From Acanthornis magna (taxonomy: Eukaryota; Chordata; Aves; Passeriformes; Acanthizidae): a DNA stretch of 64,000 bases. The position numbers and the translations under genes were made by a program. Below, piece after piece: positions 35,501 through 46,400 of this stretch. The stretch spans positions 19,563,001 through 19,627,000 of the forward strand of contig JAWUZG010000013.1 in NCBI GenBank assembly GCA_036785705.1. Reading direction: 5' to 3'. Each line of letters opens with the position of its first letter. Position 1 is the stretch's first letter. Below the pieces are notes generated by a model, which ran no database searches, was not told the DNA's origin, and saw nothing but the letters and a program-made list of their open reading frames with translations.

Positions 35501-38500
35501 TTTATTCTCAAAAAGTAAAACTGCTTTCCTCATGTCTGAGGAGGAAACCCAGCACCCATGCCCATGAGAAAGGACCCACACGGTCACTCAATCCTACCAT
35601 GAAAGCCAATTAAAATTCCTTCATAAGGGTAATCAACTTTGGGTTGGGCTTGTTTTGGGTTTGGGTTTTTTTTTTTTTCTTTTCAGTCTGCTATTATAAA
35701 TAATAGCAAGGAAAACAAAGTTTTTAATTTGTGCAAATGCCTTGACAAAGTTGTCCTTCATCCTTGTGTAAATATTGCTCCTGTAACACTGCCAAGGAAT
35801 GGCCTTGAGTGTCTGTAGCCAAAAAAAAAAAAGTCAGACCTGCTCCTATCTGAGCCCAGGAGACCTACATACAACTCATGTTTGTGGCTGCTGTTCCAGC
35901 TCTTCAAAAATTGCCTCTGAGCCTCTCCTGACTGGGAATCCAGAGTGCTGTTCCCTGACTTCTGTGCAGCATTTCAGGAGCAGCCATGGCAAGCTTTGCA
36001 AGGAAAAATACTTCTATCAGACAAACTGAAAAAGCTAGGGAAAAACCCAAGCTCTCAAACAAGCAATTCCTTTCCAAACATTCAGACTTGCATGCCTGGA
36101 TGCTTATCTGTTCTTTCAGAGTAATCCAATAAAAGATAAACTTTCTCCTCCTAAAAGCCTTTACTCCACTTAAGCCCTAGACCACTGTGGCTAAAATTCC
36201 ATGGCTAACTCCAGGGATGATGATGGAGATAAGGAGAAGGGAATCTGTTTAACTAAAGAGGCATACATTGGTACATAATGAGCAGAAATGTCGTAGCTCT
36301 GTTGCATAATCTGGCTCTGTTCCTCATTTCAGTTCCTCCAGTGGCTGGAGCCTGCATCCAGGTAGGGAAGGAAGAGTAAACCCAGGCAAGATCCTCTTGG
36401 AGGTGGTGTCTGTAGGACGTGGCTCTGAAGTTTCCATGGAATGTCCAGCTCCCATGTCTCATTCGATAGGAAAAGCTGGCCCTTAGGCACGAGGCTTCCC
36501 CCAGTGCCTCTGCAACCTGGAGGGTTCAATTAAGGCTCGTGAAAAGTGAAGTGAGAATAAACACGAATTCCGCCCTTTCCAAGAGCGCAGGCTGGAGCTT
36601 GCAGACCTGCAGGCGTTTCATGGTGCTGGTGTTTCATAACCCATGAGCTTGCAGATTTGGAGACAAAATTACAGATGGAGGTCAATTTAAGAATCCCATA
36701 GGATGAGCTCCTTGATTCTGGTGAGATGTCCAGACTGGGCCTTTCATTCCAATATAGTGCTCACTTACATTCCAACCTAAAATTCCTAAATCCCCATCTA
36801 GGGTGGATTTAGGATCCACATCCTGGGATTCCATTCTGTGATTTTTTTTCACTACTTTTAGGGCTGTTTTCAAAACTTCATTTATGTGTGTACCTTCCTC
36901 TTCAAAACCCCCAACAGGGAGCCAGCAGTTCTCTTCACCCAAATGGTTCTGTGTATGTTCTACACAGTTCTTTGCCACCGAAGGCATTTGCTAAAAAAAT
37001 AGTTTTAAAATTATAATTTTAGTAAGAAAGCTGTGCTGACAAGCCTTAAGTGTGGGAAAGGCCTTAACTCCAAATTATCAGTAGACCTCACGGTGGCCAA
37101 CCAACTGAAATAGTTAAATTATTCTGGGATTTAAGGTCAGGAAATGGTGAAACAGTGAAACTGTGGCAGGAAAGCAAACTTTACATAATGCAGAATCTCA
37201 GTCCTGAACCAAAACACTGAGAATAGCCTGGAGGAGATCAGCACCTTTCATCCAGTTCCAAGAGAGTCTGGAAACATTCACATTTAAATTTGTTAACCAC
37301 CCTTTAACCTTTTCTCCCTTTTCTTTCCATCTACTGTGGTCTCTCCACATGCACCTCCTTCCTGTTTATTGGGGTTTTTCTATTAATAAAAGAAGGGGAA
37401 ACCTCTTTGAGGACTTCCCCCAGGCTCAGCCTCTTTAGGGTCCTCTTTAGGATCCTCTGCCTCCAGGGCTGCTCAGTTCAAAGGGAAAACAATGGTCAAA
37501 AAAGGTACCTGGGTGTGAAAACCTTTCTCTGCAAAATAAAGGGGTCTCTGCCACACCTGTGGGTCACAGCTAATCTAGGAGGAGTGAAAGTTATCCTTTC
37601 AGGTGTTTTACAAATAAAAAAAAAATTAAAAAGAATACGAGCAATACATTCTTGACAATTGCACGGTATTCGCTGTCTACAAATATTTAATTTTCATTTC
37701 AAATAAGTGTTTAATCCTCTTAATGAAATCATTACATCCTGTGTACCTTGATATACAGTTAGAAAATCAGAAGAAAGTGAAGAGTAAAATTTGGACTTGT
37801 CTTATTTTTTTTGTGTTCCTGTTGAATGCAGAGGGTACCACAACCATGGAGAAATGGCCAGGCTGGGACAGCAGCTCTGTCCCATCTTCCTCCCCTGCCA
37901 TCACCAGAGTCAGTAACTGGTCTGAGCACAGGAAAAAAGCTGCCAAACAGCACAGAAAATTAAATAAATTCTGATTTTCTCTTTTAAGTGTGCTCTGCCA
38001 GGCTAACAGAAGTAAAAATACATTAAAAGACAGCAGAGTATTCGAGTGCTGAGCTGTACCTGCATGCACAAGAGGCATCGTTTTGAGAAAGAGCTTCCAT
38101 CTCCTACACAGCCCCTGCTCTCAGACAATCCCCTTTTGAAGCACACTTAATACACTTTAATTCCACTCTGAGTGTTTTTGCACGCTCGTGGTGCACAGCC
38201 AGGGACATTATCCTGAAGAACCATTCCCTGGGAAAGGGCACACGAAACCAAACTGATGACAGGAGGGGATGTGTGGTTTTCTTGTAGAATCAAGGGAATG
38301 ATAATGATGCCACAGAGCATGTAATTAGCACTGATTGTCTCTGCAGGCTGGATTCCTCCAGCAGGCAGAGAAGCAAAAGAGAAGGGGCAAGGGAAGGAAA
38401 GGGCTCTGGCACTGCCATTTCTCCCCATCAGCTGGGAGCCCATGAGCTCAGTGACAGGAGAAGGGGGCAGCAGGTTCAGAGTTGTGGGGCTGGACTTGGA

Positions 38501-38606
38501 GGGAGATGGGAAAATTCAGTCTGATTTTGTTGCCTCTCTCCATGGGACCAGGGCAAACGCCTGGCCTGACAAGTGCAGGGGAGAAGTACCCAGAGGCAGA
38601 AGGGCT
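32504..38606. other. Long non-coding stretch, no gene seen
   Basis: About 6.1 kb with no recognisable exon or transposable element. A possible worn MIR-like piece near 33145-33185 (TTCTCTGAGCTTCAGTTTTTC) is too weak to call. The stretch at 33470-33960 mixes AT-rich homeobox-like motifs with a small CpG cluster and is a candidate regulatory element. A T-run lies at 35668. Confidence 0.5.
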
Positions 38607-39078
38607 CCATCCATCTGTCCATCCATCCATCCATCTATCCCTGTGTCCATCCCTCCGTCCATCCATCCATCCATCTATCCATCCATCCATCCATCCATCC
38701 ATCCATCCATCCATCCATCCATCTATCCCTGTATCCCTGTGTCCATCCATCCATCCATCCATCATCCATCCATCCATCCCTGTGCCCATCTCTCCATCCG
38801 TCATCCATCTATCCCTGTATCCCTGTGTCCATCCATCCATCATCCATCCATCCATCCCTCCATCCATCATCCATCCATCCCTCCCTCCATCCATCCATCC
38901 ATCCATCATCCATCCATCCATCCATCCATCCATCATCCATCCATCCATCCCTCCATCCATCCATCCATCCATCCCTGTCCATCCATCCATCCCTGTCCAT
39001 CCATCCATCCATCCATCCATCCATCCATCCATCCCTCCATCCATCCATCACCCATCCATCCCTCCACCCATCCCTCCT
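38607..39078. repeat. (ATCC)n tetranucleotide array, about 470 bp
   Basis: A long run of CATC/CATCC tetramers is broken by ordered interruptions: CTGTGTCC, CTGTCC, TCATCC (missing base) and CCTCC. The interruptions recur at intervals, showing that larger blocks, not just single tetramers, have been duplicated. It yields long Ser/His/Pro/Ile frames on one strand and Met/Asp/Gly/Trp frames on the other, all artefacts of the repeat. Confidence 0.97.
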
Positions 39079-40304
39079 GTCACAGTGACATTCCCAGCAG
39101 GGGATCAGCACAGAGAGCCCCTTTCCAAGAGGGTCCTTGCCGCTGCAGCTGGTTTGGGATGGAGAAGGAGATCAGCCTCTCTTCCCCAAGCAGACACTGG
39201 GAGGTCGCTCCCGGGTTAGCACAGGCTTGTTTGCAGCGGAGCAAAGTGCACCTTCTGCCAGCCTCCCTATAATTAAAGACCTGCAGTTTCCTACATATGT
39301 ATTCTTAAAACATCTGTAAGCATAATTACAGCAAGCACTTAAACAGTTTAATGTGAGGCAGGCGTTCTTTTTCACCGGGAGATTGCTTTTAATGACTCCG
39401 TGTACAGCAGAGTTTGCAGATAAGGCCACAAGTGCACCCAATTATCTCTCTGCTGGCACTTATTGTACTTAAACTCACATTTTCAGGCTTTTTGGTTTGC
39501 TTCATGAGGACTCCCATTCTCCTTATTGTGCAATTCTCCCTGCACTGCTTTAAAAATCAAGGATCCAGCCCCAAGAAAGCTCAGCCCCATTTCCTTATGT
39601 CTTCCCTCTTTACTGCTCTGACGTGTGCTGGTAGCACTCTCCTCTGAGCTGAGGGGTAGATTTAGGATCTGTTTTGCAGGAATTTGGCCAAAACACAGGC
39701 TCTGATGTCTGGAGTGTGGCAAAGGGCGTTTAGGAGGTGACTGGAAGTAATTCCTGGCTGTGCTACAGCTCCTGTGTCCACGGTGTCCAGTTTTCTCCAA
39801 GACTCTCAGTAGGGCCGAGGTGTGGGGAGCTGTCTGATGTGTGAAACACAGTTCTCACTTGGGGGATTTCTCAGCTTGGAAAAAGAGATTAAGGAACCAA
39901 ATTAAGAATGTCCAAAAATCTGAGCTGTTTTCCAGGGAATTTACTTTTGCCTCTTTTTGTTTTCCCTTTCCTGCTTACCCGTCTCCAGTTTTCACCCCAA
40001 ATAAAAATACTGCAAGGATCTGTCAGACAAACTGGGTGATCCCCCAAGGGTGGGATTGTCTTTGGTGGGAAAGGCACTGCAAGGCTTGAAAGTAAAAAGC
40101 AGAACTGTGGAGGTTTCCACCATAAACAAAATCTGCAACTTTTTTTTTTTTTTTAGCATGGTATGCAGACAGAAAGAGAAAAGCAGCTGCCTAAATAAAG
40201 AACTGGCTTACAAAGAAAACATTTTATGAACAAGTTGTTGTCTTGCAGCAAGAGGTCAAATCTGGGTCGAGGAAGAAGATACAGAGGGACTTAAAAGTCA
40301 GAGA
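39079..40304. other. Non-coding spacer, no gene seen
   Basis: No exon is recognised. A T-run at 40140-40155 is simple sequence. Confidence 0.5.
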
Positions 40305-40372
40305 TCATAAAACCATAGCATATCCTGAGTTGGAAAAGACCCACAAGGATCATCAAGTCCTGGCCCAGCAGA
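40305..40372 (-). mobile_element. CR1 LINE 3'-end fragment, minus strand
   Basis: Text 'ATCATAAAACCATAGCATAT' followed by 'CCTGAGTTGGAAAAGACCCA' and 'CAAGGATCATCAAGTCCTGG' matches the inverted tail of a CR1 subfamily with the 'atcctgagttggaagggaccc' signature. This is a different subfamily from most copies in the window. Confidence 0.8.
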
Positions 40373-42437
40373 GAGGAGAGTGGATGAAAAAGAGAGGTGG
40401 ATGTGAAAGAGAAATCAAGATATTGGTGCTTGCAAAAAGCCCAACACGAGCACCTGGAGAGGTCAGAAGAGGAGGACACCGAGGGGAAGGTGCTCACAGA
40501 CTGTGCGATTCCTCTGCTCCTGTTTACCTGCGAGCTCGTGAGCACCGAGGGATCAAACTCTGGGGCTGCTGCTCTCCAAACACAGCCCCAGCAGCACCAG
40601 AGCTTCAGGCTGGGCTTGTGTGGGTTTTGTGTCTCCTGATGACAACATTTTCAGCAGATGCTCCGCGGGTGGCTGCACACCCTGACCGCGATGAGTCCTC
40701 TCTTGCGTGACCCATCCGTGTCACGGCTGGGCTCCCCTCGCCACAGACACCCATTGCACAACCCAGACCGGATTTTCCAGCCCTTGGAAAAGCAGCCCGT
40801 GTCCAGCTGGCTTCACCGTGTCGCAAATGTGACCTGTGGAGCTCACAGATGACGTAGCTGCCACTTCCCTGCTGACTCACACACCTCTCTCCCCATCTCC
40901 CATGAGGAGACTGAGCCACCAGCTGTGTTTGGAGTGAGGGACAGGCCAGAGCCATCTCCATCAGGGGAAGACACGCTTGGGATGGGCCGTGAGAACCCCC
41001 AAAGACCTCCCTGCAGCTAGAACTTCGTCTGGAAAAGTTCCATGGAGGCGGACACAAGGGACAATGATGCAGAGCCCAAGGGACCATTGCTCTCACGGAT
41101 GTGCTTTGAGTGTGACCTGCTGTGTTTGCTTTGTCCCCACCCACCAAAGCCCGAAAATGTGTTTTAAAAATTAACTTCTTCCCTGAAGGTTTGAATGCCA
41201 GAATTGCATCCTCATAGTCCCATTGATCATACTTCCACCCGGCCTTCCAAAAAGTAAATAAAAGCATATTTTAATTTGCTGAAAGGTTTGGGCTGTCAGA
41301 AATTGCGCTTATCGGTGTCTGATGCTCAGCTGTATTTCAGTGTGCTCTTCTGATCAACAGAATAGGAACAGTCTATTTTTGTACTAATTAAATTGGGAGG
41401 CATTTCCACCCAATTAACATTTGCCTGTCAGACCAGAGAGTGCTAAAAAGCACATACATTCCTCTAAAGAACTGTAGTTGCATTTTGTGTGGGCTCTGTT
41501 TGGAGGAAGGTGGTTGTGAAGACAAGCCTTAGCCAGGTATTTTAAAAGGTAATAAATAAGGTATAAATAAGACACACCTAATTTCTCTCTGTACTCCTGC
41601 AGGATCTGAGTTCTGTTGTGGTTCAAGCTAAAGCAAAACAGAATTTTGTTAAAGACGCTACAGTGTTCCTTCCTCTCCTACTATAATTAGAGGCAGAAGC
41701 TATTTTAAAAGCAGCTTTTCTTTTTACTAATTCATTAAACATGAATTTTCCCTGAAAACATTTCTCTGTGTTAAGTGGCCCTAATAAAATAGGATATTCT
41801 ACAGCTCTGAGTCCAGGTCCTGCTCACAAGGAAGAAGTTTAACAGTTTCAACACAAGTCTGGGTTTCAAGTGGCCTGGATGTGCTTCTGTGCCCACTTTT
41901 GTAAGCCTCAGATAAGGCAGTGTCTGAAACTGAGCCATGCTCCGTGAAAAATGAAGATAATTTCTCCTTCACAGGGGAGAGATGAGCTTTAACCAAGCAG
42001 AGTGAGGAGATATCCACCTGAAAAACAGCAAAGAAATACCAACGACTTTTTTCCAAGGATCTAAAGAGAACATCCTTTGCAGATGCTTTTTCTTCTGTGA
42101 GTCACATCTTTAAAGGCCTTTTCACTGCTACTGAAAATCAGCTTGGTTTGACTACAGGGCTTCCCTCGGTGTTACACGAAGGAAGATCCATCGTCCATCA
42201 ATCTTTCCCAGCTGCTTTTGGAGTGGGAGCTGCAGCCACCCAGAGGATATGCTGCGCTGCCTAAATTCCGATACTGCAGGAGGAATTTGCTCAGCTTTAC
42301 TGGGAATCTGGGGGCTTCATCATCAGACAAGATGATATTAGAAAATTGGTTGGATATATTAAATTTTGTCCTTTTGTCCATCCTCATGGGTGTCACCTGA
42401 TGAAGCACTGACCCCTTGGGTGAAGCTGTGGGATGGG
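40373..42437. other. Non-coding stretch, no gene seen
   Basis: The 220-residue minus-strand frame at 40605-41267 and overlapping plus-strand frames carry no recognisable domain. The part at 41230-41450 is AT-rich, with TAATTAAATTG, CCAATTAACATTTG and similar homeobox-like sites, and could be a conserved non-coding element. Confidence 0.5.
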
Positions 42438-42502
42438 TGTGATGGCCATGGCAGGGGTTGGAATGAGATGAGCTTTAGGTCCCTCCCAACCCCAAACCCA
42501 GG
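42438..42502 (+). mobile_element. CR1 LINE 3'-terminal fragment
   Basis: It contains 'GATGGCCATGGCAGGGGTTG', 'GAATGAGATGAGCTTTAGGT' and 'CCCTCCCAACCCCAAACCC'. About 65 bases of a sense CR1 end survive. It lies just before the possible exon at 42566. Confidence 0.85.
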
Positions 42503-42565
42503 AGCAGCTAAATCCAGATTTTTGTCAGTTTTTCTTAGCAATGGGCTTTGCTACCACGTTTGCAG

Positions 42566-42806
42566 AAATCTAGGTAGGGATGCCATAAAAAAGGGAAGCA
42601 GAAGAATGAGAACTAATTGGGAACAATTGCTTGAGGACTCTGATCTATCCAGGGCTGATGTAGCTGCAAGAGATTTGTTTGTTATTGTACAACACTTTAT
42701 TACAAAATTATCCTTCCTGTTACAAAACGATCCTACCCAAAACTATGACAAACTTATTCTAGAGAACTTTGACCAGATGTGCAAACTGCTCAGTAGGATA
42801 TTCTAA
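42566..42806 (+). CDS. Possible terminal coding exon or retroelement remnant, unidentified
   Basis: After a possible acceptor (CTACCACGTTTGCAG, ending 42565) an open frame of about 80 codons continues to a TAA at 42804. The predicted peptide is unusually protein-like for this window: charged helical start (KKGSRRMRTNWEQLLEDSD), then ADVAARDLFVIVQHF, a Leu-rich helix, and a C-terminal ENFDQMCKLLSRIF. It has few Cys, Trp or Pro residues and no simple repeats, unlike neighbouring chance frames. An AATAAA follows at 43061. I do not recognise the protein. It may be the last exon of a plus-strand gene, a pseudogene piece, or part of an old LTR element. The pyrimidine tract before the acceptor is weak. 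Confidence 0.22.
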
Positions 42807-43060
42807 AAAAATATATATAAATAAATCAGTATGAACTGTGAATTACAAATGTTATCAGAAAGGGAATCTTACCACAATATGTGATATTGCAATGAAGCAT
42901 TGGATTGTGCTAGTCCAGTGAATCATTCCAGCTGGGAAGTGATTAATAGAGCTCACAAATGTGGAGATCAGCTCCATCAGTGCTGGCTGGTCAGACGGTG
43001 AGCTCTGACACCAGCTGCCACTGGGCAGCACGGAGCTGATTCCTCCATGTCAGACAATAC

Positions 43061-43066
43061 AATAAA
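43061..43066 (+). promoter_or_regulatory. Possible polyadenylation signal AATAAA
   Basis: A canonical AATAAA in CAATACAATAAAGATTTG lies about 255 bases beyond the stop of the open frame at 42806. A T-rich stretch follows (CTCTCTCCTTTTGACAG). AATAAA is common by chance in AT-rich DNA, so its value rests on the neighbouring open frame. Confidence 0.25.
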
Positions 43067-43089
43067 GATTTGAACTTGGTAACCTCTCT

Positions 43090-44998
43090 CCTTTTGACAG
43101 AGTTGCAGTCATTCCTCTTCCTGACTGCTCCGGAGAGATTTTATCTGTGACCACACGTCTCACATTCAGTATTGGAAGTGATTGGATTGGAGCAGTGCAG
43201 CAGGAAAGGTCACACACAGAGTGGACTCCAAGCAGCTCAGGCTTTGTTGTGTGTCCACATCAGGAGGGATAATCAGATAATCACTGAGTGCTGCTTGGCC
43301 ACTGATTTCTGTTCTAGCAGCTCGCAGATATCTGTGCAGCTTAGTGCAGTGTCCTGGTGCTCTTGAGAAAGCATTTCAATAAGCCCTTTCTCTAAAGTTC
43401 ACCTCATATTTCCATGCAGTTTTCCTTTGGGTGAAATATTCTGTGGCGGCAGAGGTTTTCTTGGAAAGCCAAAGGGGAAAGTAAATTTAATTTGACTGTT
43501 TCTTAGTTACCTGACCTTTCATATTCTGTGGCATTGGGATTTTCCAGCAGTCTAGAATCTTAATTAGTTTCTTCTCTCATGCTTCTCTTTATTCTTTCTC
43601 AATCCTCCTGCAATCCCTTCAGTTGTTTCCTGAGGACTGGAGTTGAGATCCACAGAAAGAACACAAATCAGATGGGGTGGGATAACTCATGGTGTCATTG
43701 CTGCCTTTATTCCAGTCTAGTACTGAAATTAAATGAAAAACACTGAAAATTCAGCTGAAAAATGCAAGTATCATGATTTTTCCATGTGCTTCTTTTCAAA
43801 TCCTTTGATGGGCAGGGCTGGCCTGTACACTTGTTTCCCATAATTATTGTTATTATAGAAGCAGATCAAAAGGACGGCGGTTTTTATCTGTGTCTTTGTG
43901 TGCATAATCATTTTTCATATACTCCAATTTCTGTTGTAGCTGGGACTTAAGCTCTACAGAGGGTAAAATTCATTAATTTTTTACTTAACTGTGCCTTTTA
44001 TCTTGCTGGTTTTCAGAAGCTCTTTGCTCCTTCCTGGGATAGTTTCTTCCTATGAAGCAGATTTTTTTTTAACCATCTTAGAAATTAAACTCCAGCACCA
44101 ACTATAGACAGTTTTATTTCATATGCTAAACTGTCACAATCAAAGGCAGAATCTCTGCTGAACAGGTTTGGGAACATCTGGCTCTTTTCTTTTGACTTTT
44201 GAGGCTAATTATCTCCGAGCAGCTTGGGGTTGGTAAGTACAAAATTCATCTGCCTGACCGCAGCAGTTTGGGAGAGTTTGGGGCTTGGTTTTGTTTTTCT
44301 CCCCTTTTGTAACTATTCTCCCCACAGCCCTAAATCACGCTGAGATGGAAACAGCACAAATATGTACCCATGGAGCAGCCCACATGTGCTGGCACTTGGA
44401 GACAGCACCGCAGGAATTTCTCGCTGTGCGTTACAAGAACTGAACGGTTTGTGCCGAAACCGTGGAGGGCTTGGGAATTGGGACCAGGATGGAAAAGCTG
44501 CTCTCATGGGGGCTCTGCCACTGAGCCATCCACACAGCCCAGGGACTGGTGTTAGCCCAGGGATGGGAACCTCCTGGGGCTGCAGAAAATGGGGATTGAG
44601 TGTGTCTGCTCCGAGGGTCTGCCCTGTGCTGGGTGCAGCACCCAGGGTGGTCCAGCATCTCTCACGCCTTCCTTCTGCATCCGTGGTGGTCAGGGGATCT
44701 TGGGAACACCAGGTCTGACTCACTGCTCGCTGTCTGTGACTGTCACCCACGCCCAGAGGTGCTCACAGAGATCTCACTCTCTGCTTTTCACACCCTGCCC
44801 ATAAAAATGGGGGCAAGGAGCTCCCTGGCCAGAGTATTTGAAAAGTTTGTGCCCCCGAGGAGCACAGCTAGAGCCATGGACAGACAGTGAAGGACAAAAG
44901 GATGTAGAATCAAATTTCTTTATTGAACTGGGGGAGGATGCTCGGGCCTCCAGTTTCATCTGCTGTAATTTTTGTTAAGGTAGCATTGCTTCACTTTG
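43090..44998. other. Non-coding stretch, no gene seen
   Basis: AT-rich to 44300, then more GC-rich to 44900, where open frames on both strands overlap. None has recognisable domains. Confidence 0.5.
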
Positions 44999-45000
44999 GC

Positions 45001-45106
45001 TTTTTTTTTTCTTTTATTTTCTTTTTTTTTTTTCTTTTCTTTTGTTTTTTTTTCTTTTTTCTGGTTTTTTTTTTTCTTTTCTCTTTTTGTCTTCTTTTTC
45101 CGAGGA
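45001..45106. repeat. Poly-pyrimidine (T-rich with C) tract
   Basis: About 105 bases of almost pure T with single Cs and a few Gs and As. The Phe-rich and Lys-rich frames over it are artefacts. It might be the reverse complement of a degenerate poly-A tail, but no retrogene body is recognisable on the right. Confidence 0.93.
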
Positions 45107-46095
45107 TCTGCTTGGCAGCGTTTCTCCCAGAAAATTCAAAGAGAATGGATGGAAAATGTGTCAGCCTGGGAGAGATCAGACCTTTTTTTCCCCCCAAAAG
45201 GAGTAGAAGTGCTGAAGGGACTGAGATTCTTCCCTTATCATCTACAGAGAGTCCCACCCTGCCCCAGCATCAAACTCACACCTCACCCTCTCCTTCCCTC
45301 AGCTTTCTTTGTCTGCCAGGTAGTGTCTGACACAAATTCCCACTCAGAGGAAGGGAAAAAAGGGAAACAACAGCAAAGAATCACAGCAAAACAACCAATC
45401 TTTCCATCCAGCTTGGAAGAGCCTGCTGGAAGAGACTGGTGTCATTTCTGTTTCCAGACAGGAGCGCAGATGTGAAGGTGAGGGAACGTTCGGATGATGG
45501 GAAGGAAATCCTGAAGGAGGAAAGGATTTGCTCCCTGTGTGCAATCCCAGTGATGTGGTGGATGGAGGGTCAGCCAAGACAGGGTTTTCCCAACTTCAGC
45601 AAGGTTTTCCAGAGGCAAGTCCACGTCTTGGGCAGAGGCACGTGCCAGACACACTCTAGGCAGCAGACATTTTCCTGCACTTCTTGATTTATATATCCCA
45701 GTTTGTGCCCTGGGAACCAGAAAACGTTCCCTGCCATGGAATTAAGAAGTACTAAATTCCAGTAAAGAAGGAACTCAGTTGAAAAGCCAGATTTCTTTGT
45801 AAATGACAGATGGTGCTAGGCTGTAAAGGGTGAGGGGAGTCATCCATTAGGGCAACTTCTCTTGCTGAATTCCATGTTTTAATTATGTAAATGCACTCAG
45901 ATATCACAGCATAAACGCGATTCACAGGAGGAACAATTATATCTTTACTATTTTCCTAATGTTCACCATCGCTCTTGCAGACGTGGAAAAGGCTGAGCCG
46001 GAGGCACTTCACAGGAGTGCAGACCTCGGCAGAGTGGGAGGACACGCTCCTGGTGGGATCCAGCACATGCAGGCATGGTGTGGCCTTCACCTGCT
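45107..46095. other. Non-coding spacer, no gene seen
   Basis: No exon is recognised. The frames around 45340-45690 overlap on both strands. Confidence 0.45.
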
Positions 46096-46161
46096 CCATG
46101 GAGTGGCCATGGAATGTCCATGGAATGTCCACGGAATGGCCATGGAGTGTCCATGGAATGT
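46096..46161. repeat. 11-bp minisatellite, six copies
   Basis: Six copies of CCATGGAATGT-like units (CCATGGAGTGG, CCATGGAATGT twice, CCACGGAATGG, CCATGGAGTGT, CCATGGAATGT) run without gaps from 46096. Three contain TGGAATGT, the core recognised by TEAD factors (GGAATG, reverse CATTCC). The spacing of one helical turn would place sites on the same face of the DNA. Any function is inference. Confidence 0.93.
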
Positions 46162-46234
46162 GTTCTCCTGGTGACAGATGGCCTGGGAGCACACAGACAT
46201 CGAGTTTTTAACCCCGGGAACCACAGGACCACAC

Positions 46235-46400
46235 AGAATCACAGAATGAGCTAGGTTGGAAAAGACCTTTAAGATCATTGTGTCCCACCTGTGACCCAAC
46301 ACCTCCTCATCAACTAAACCACGGCACTGATGCCATGTCCAGCCTTTTTTTAAACACACCCAGGGAAGTCACTGGCAGCATTGTGTGATGCCATCCACAC
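46235..46400 (-). mobile_element. CR1 LINE 3' end, minus strand (older subfamily)
   Basis: It begins with 'AGAATCACAGAATGAGCTAG', then 'GTTGGAAAAGACCTTTAAGA', 'TCATCAACTAAACCACGGCA' and 'TGCCATGTCCAGCC', a T-run, and 'AAACACACCCAGGGAAGTCA'. This arrangement belongs to a CR1 group with the 'ccacgtccagtctttt' signature, distinct from the 'cagggacacc' type seen elsewhere. Confidence 0.88.

Noticed and set aside
38442..39272. Open frames of up to 276 codons over the ATCC array
   Set aside because: A four-base repeat without stops is open in many frames. The products are pure repeat translation.
40605..41267. 220-codon minus-strand open frame
   Set aside because: It overlaps plus-strand frames of similar quality, and no domain or splice signals support it.
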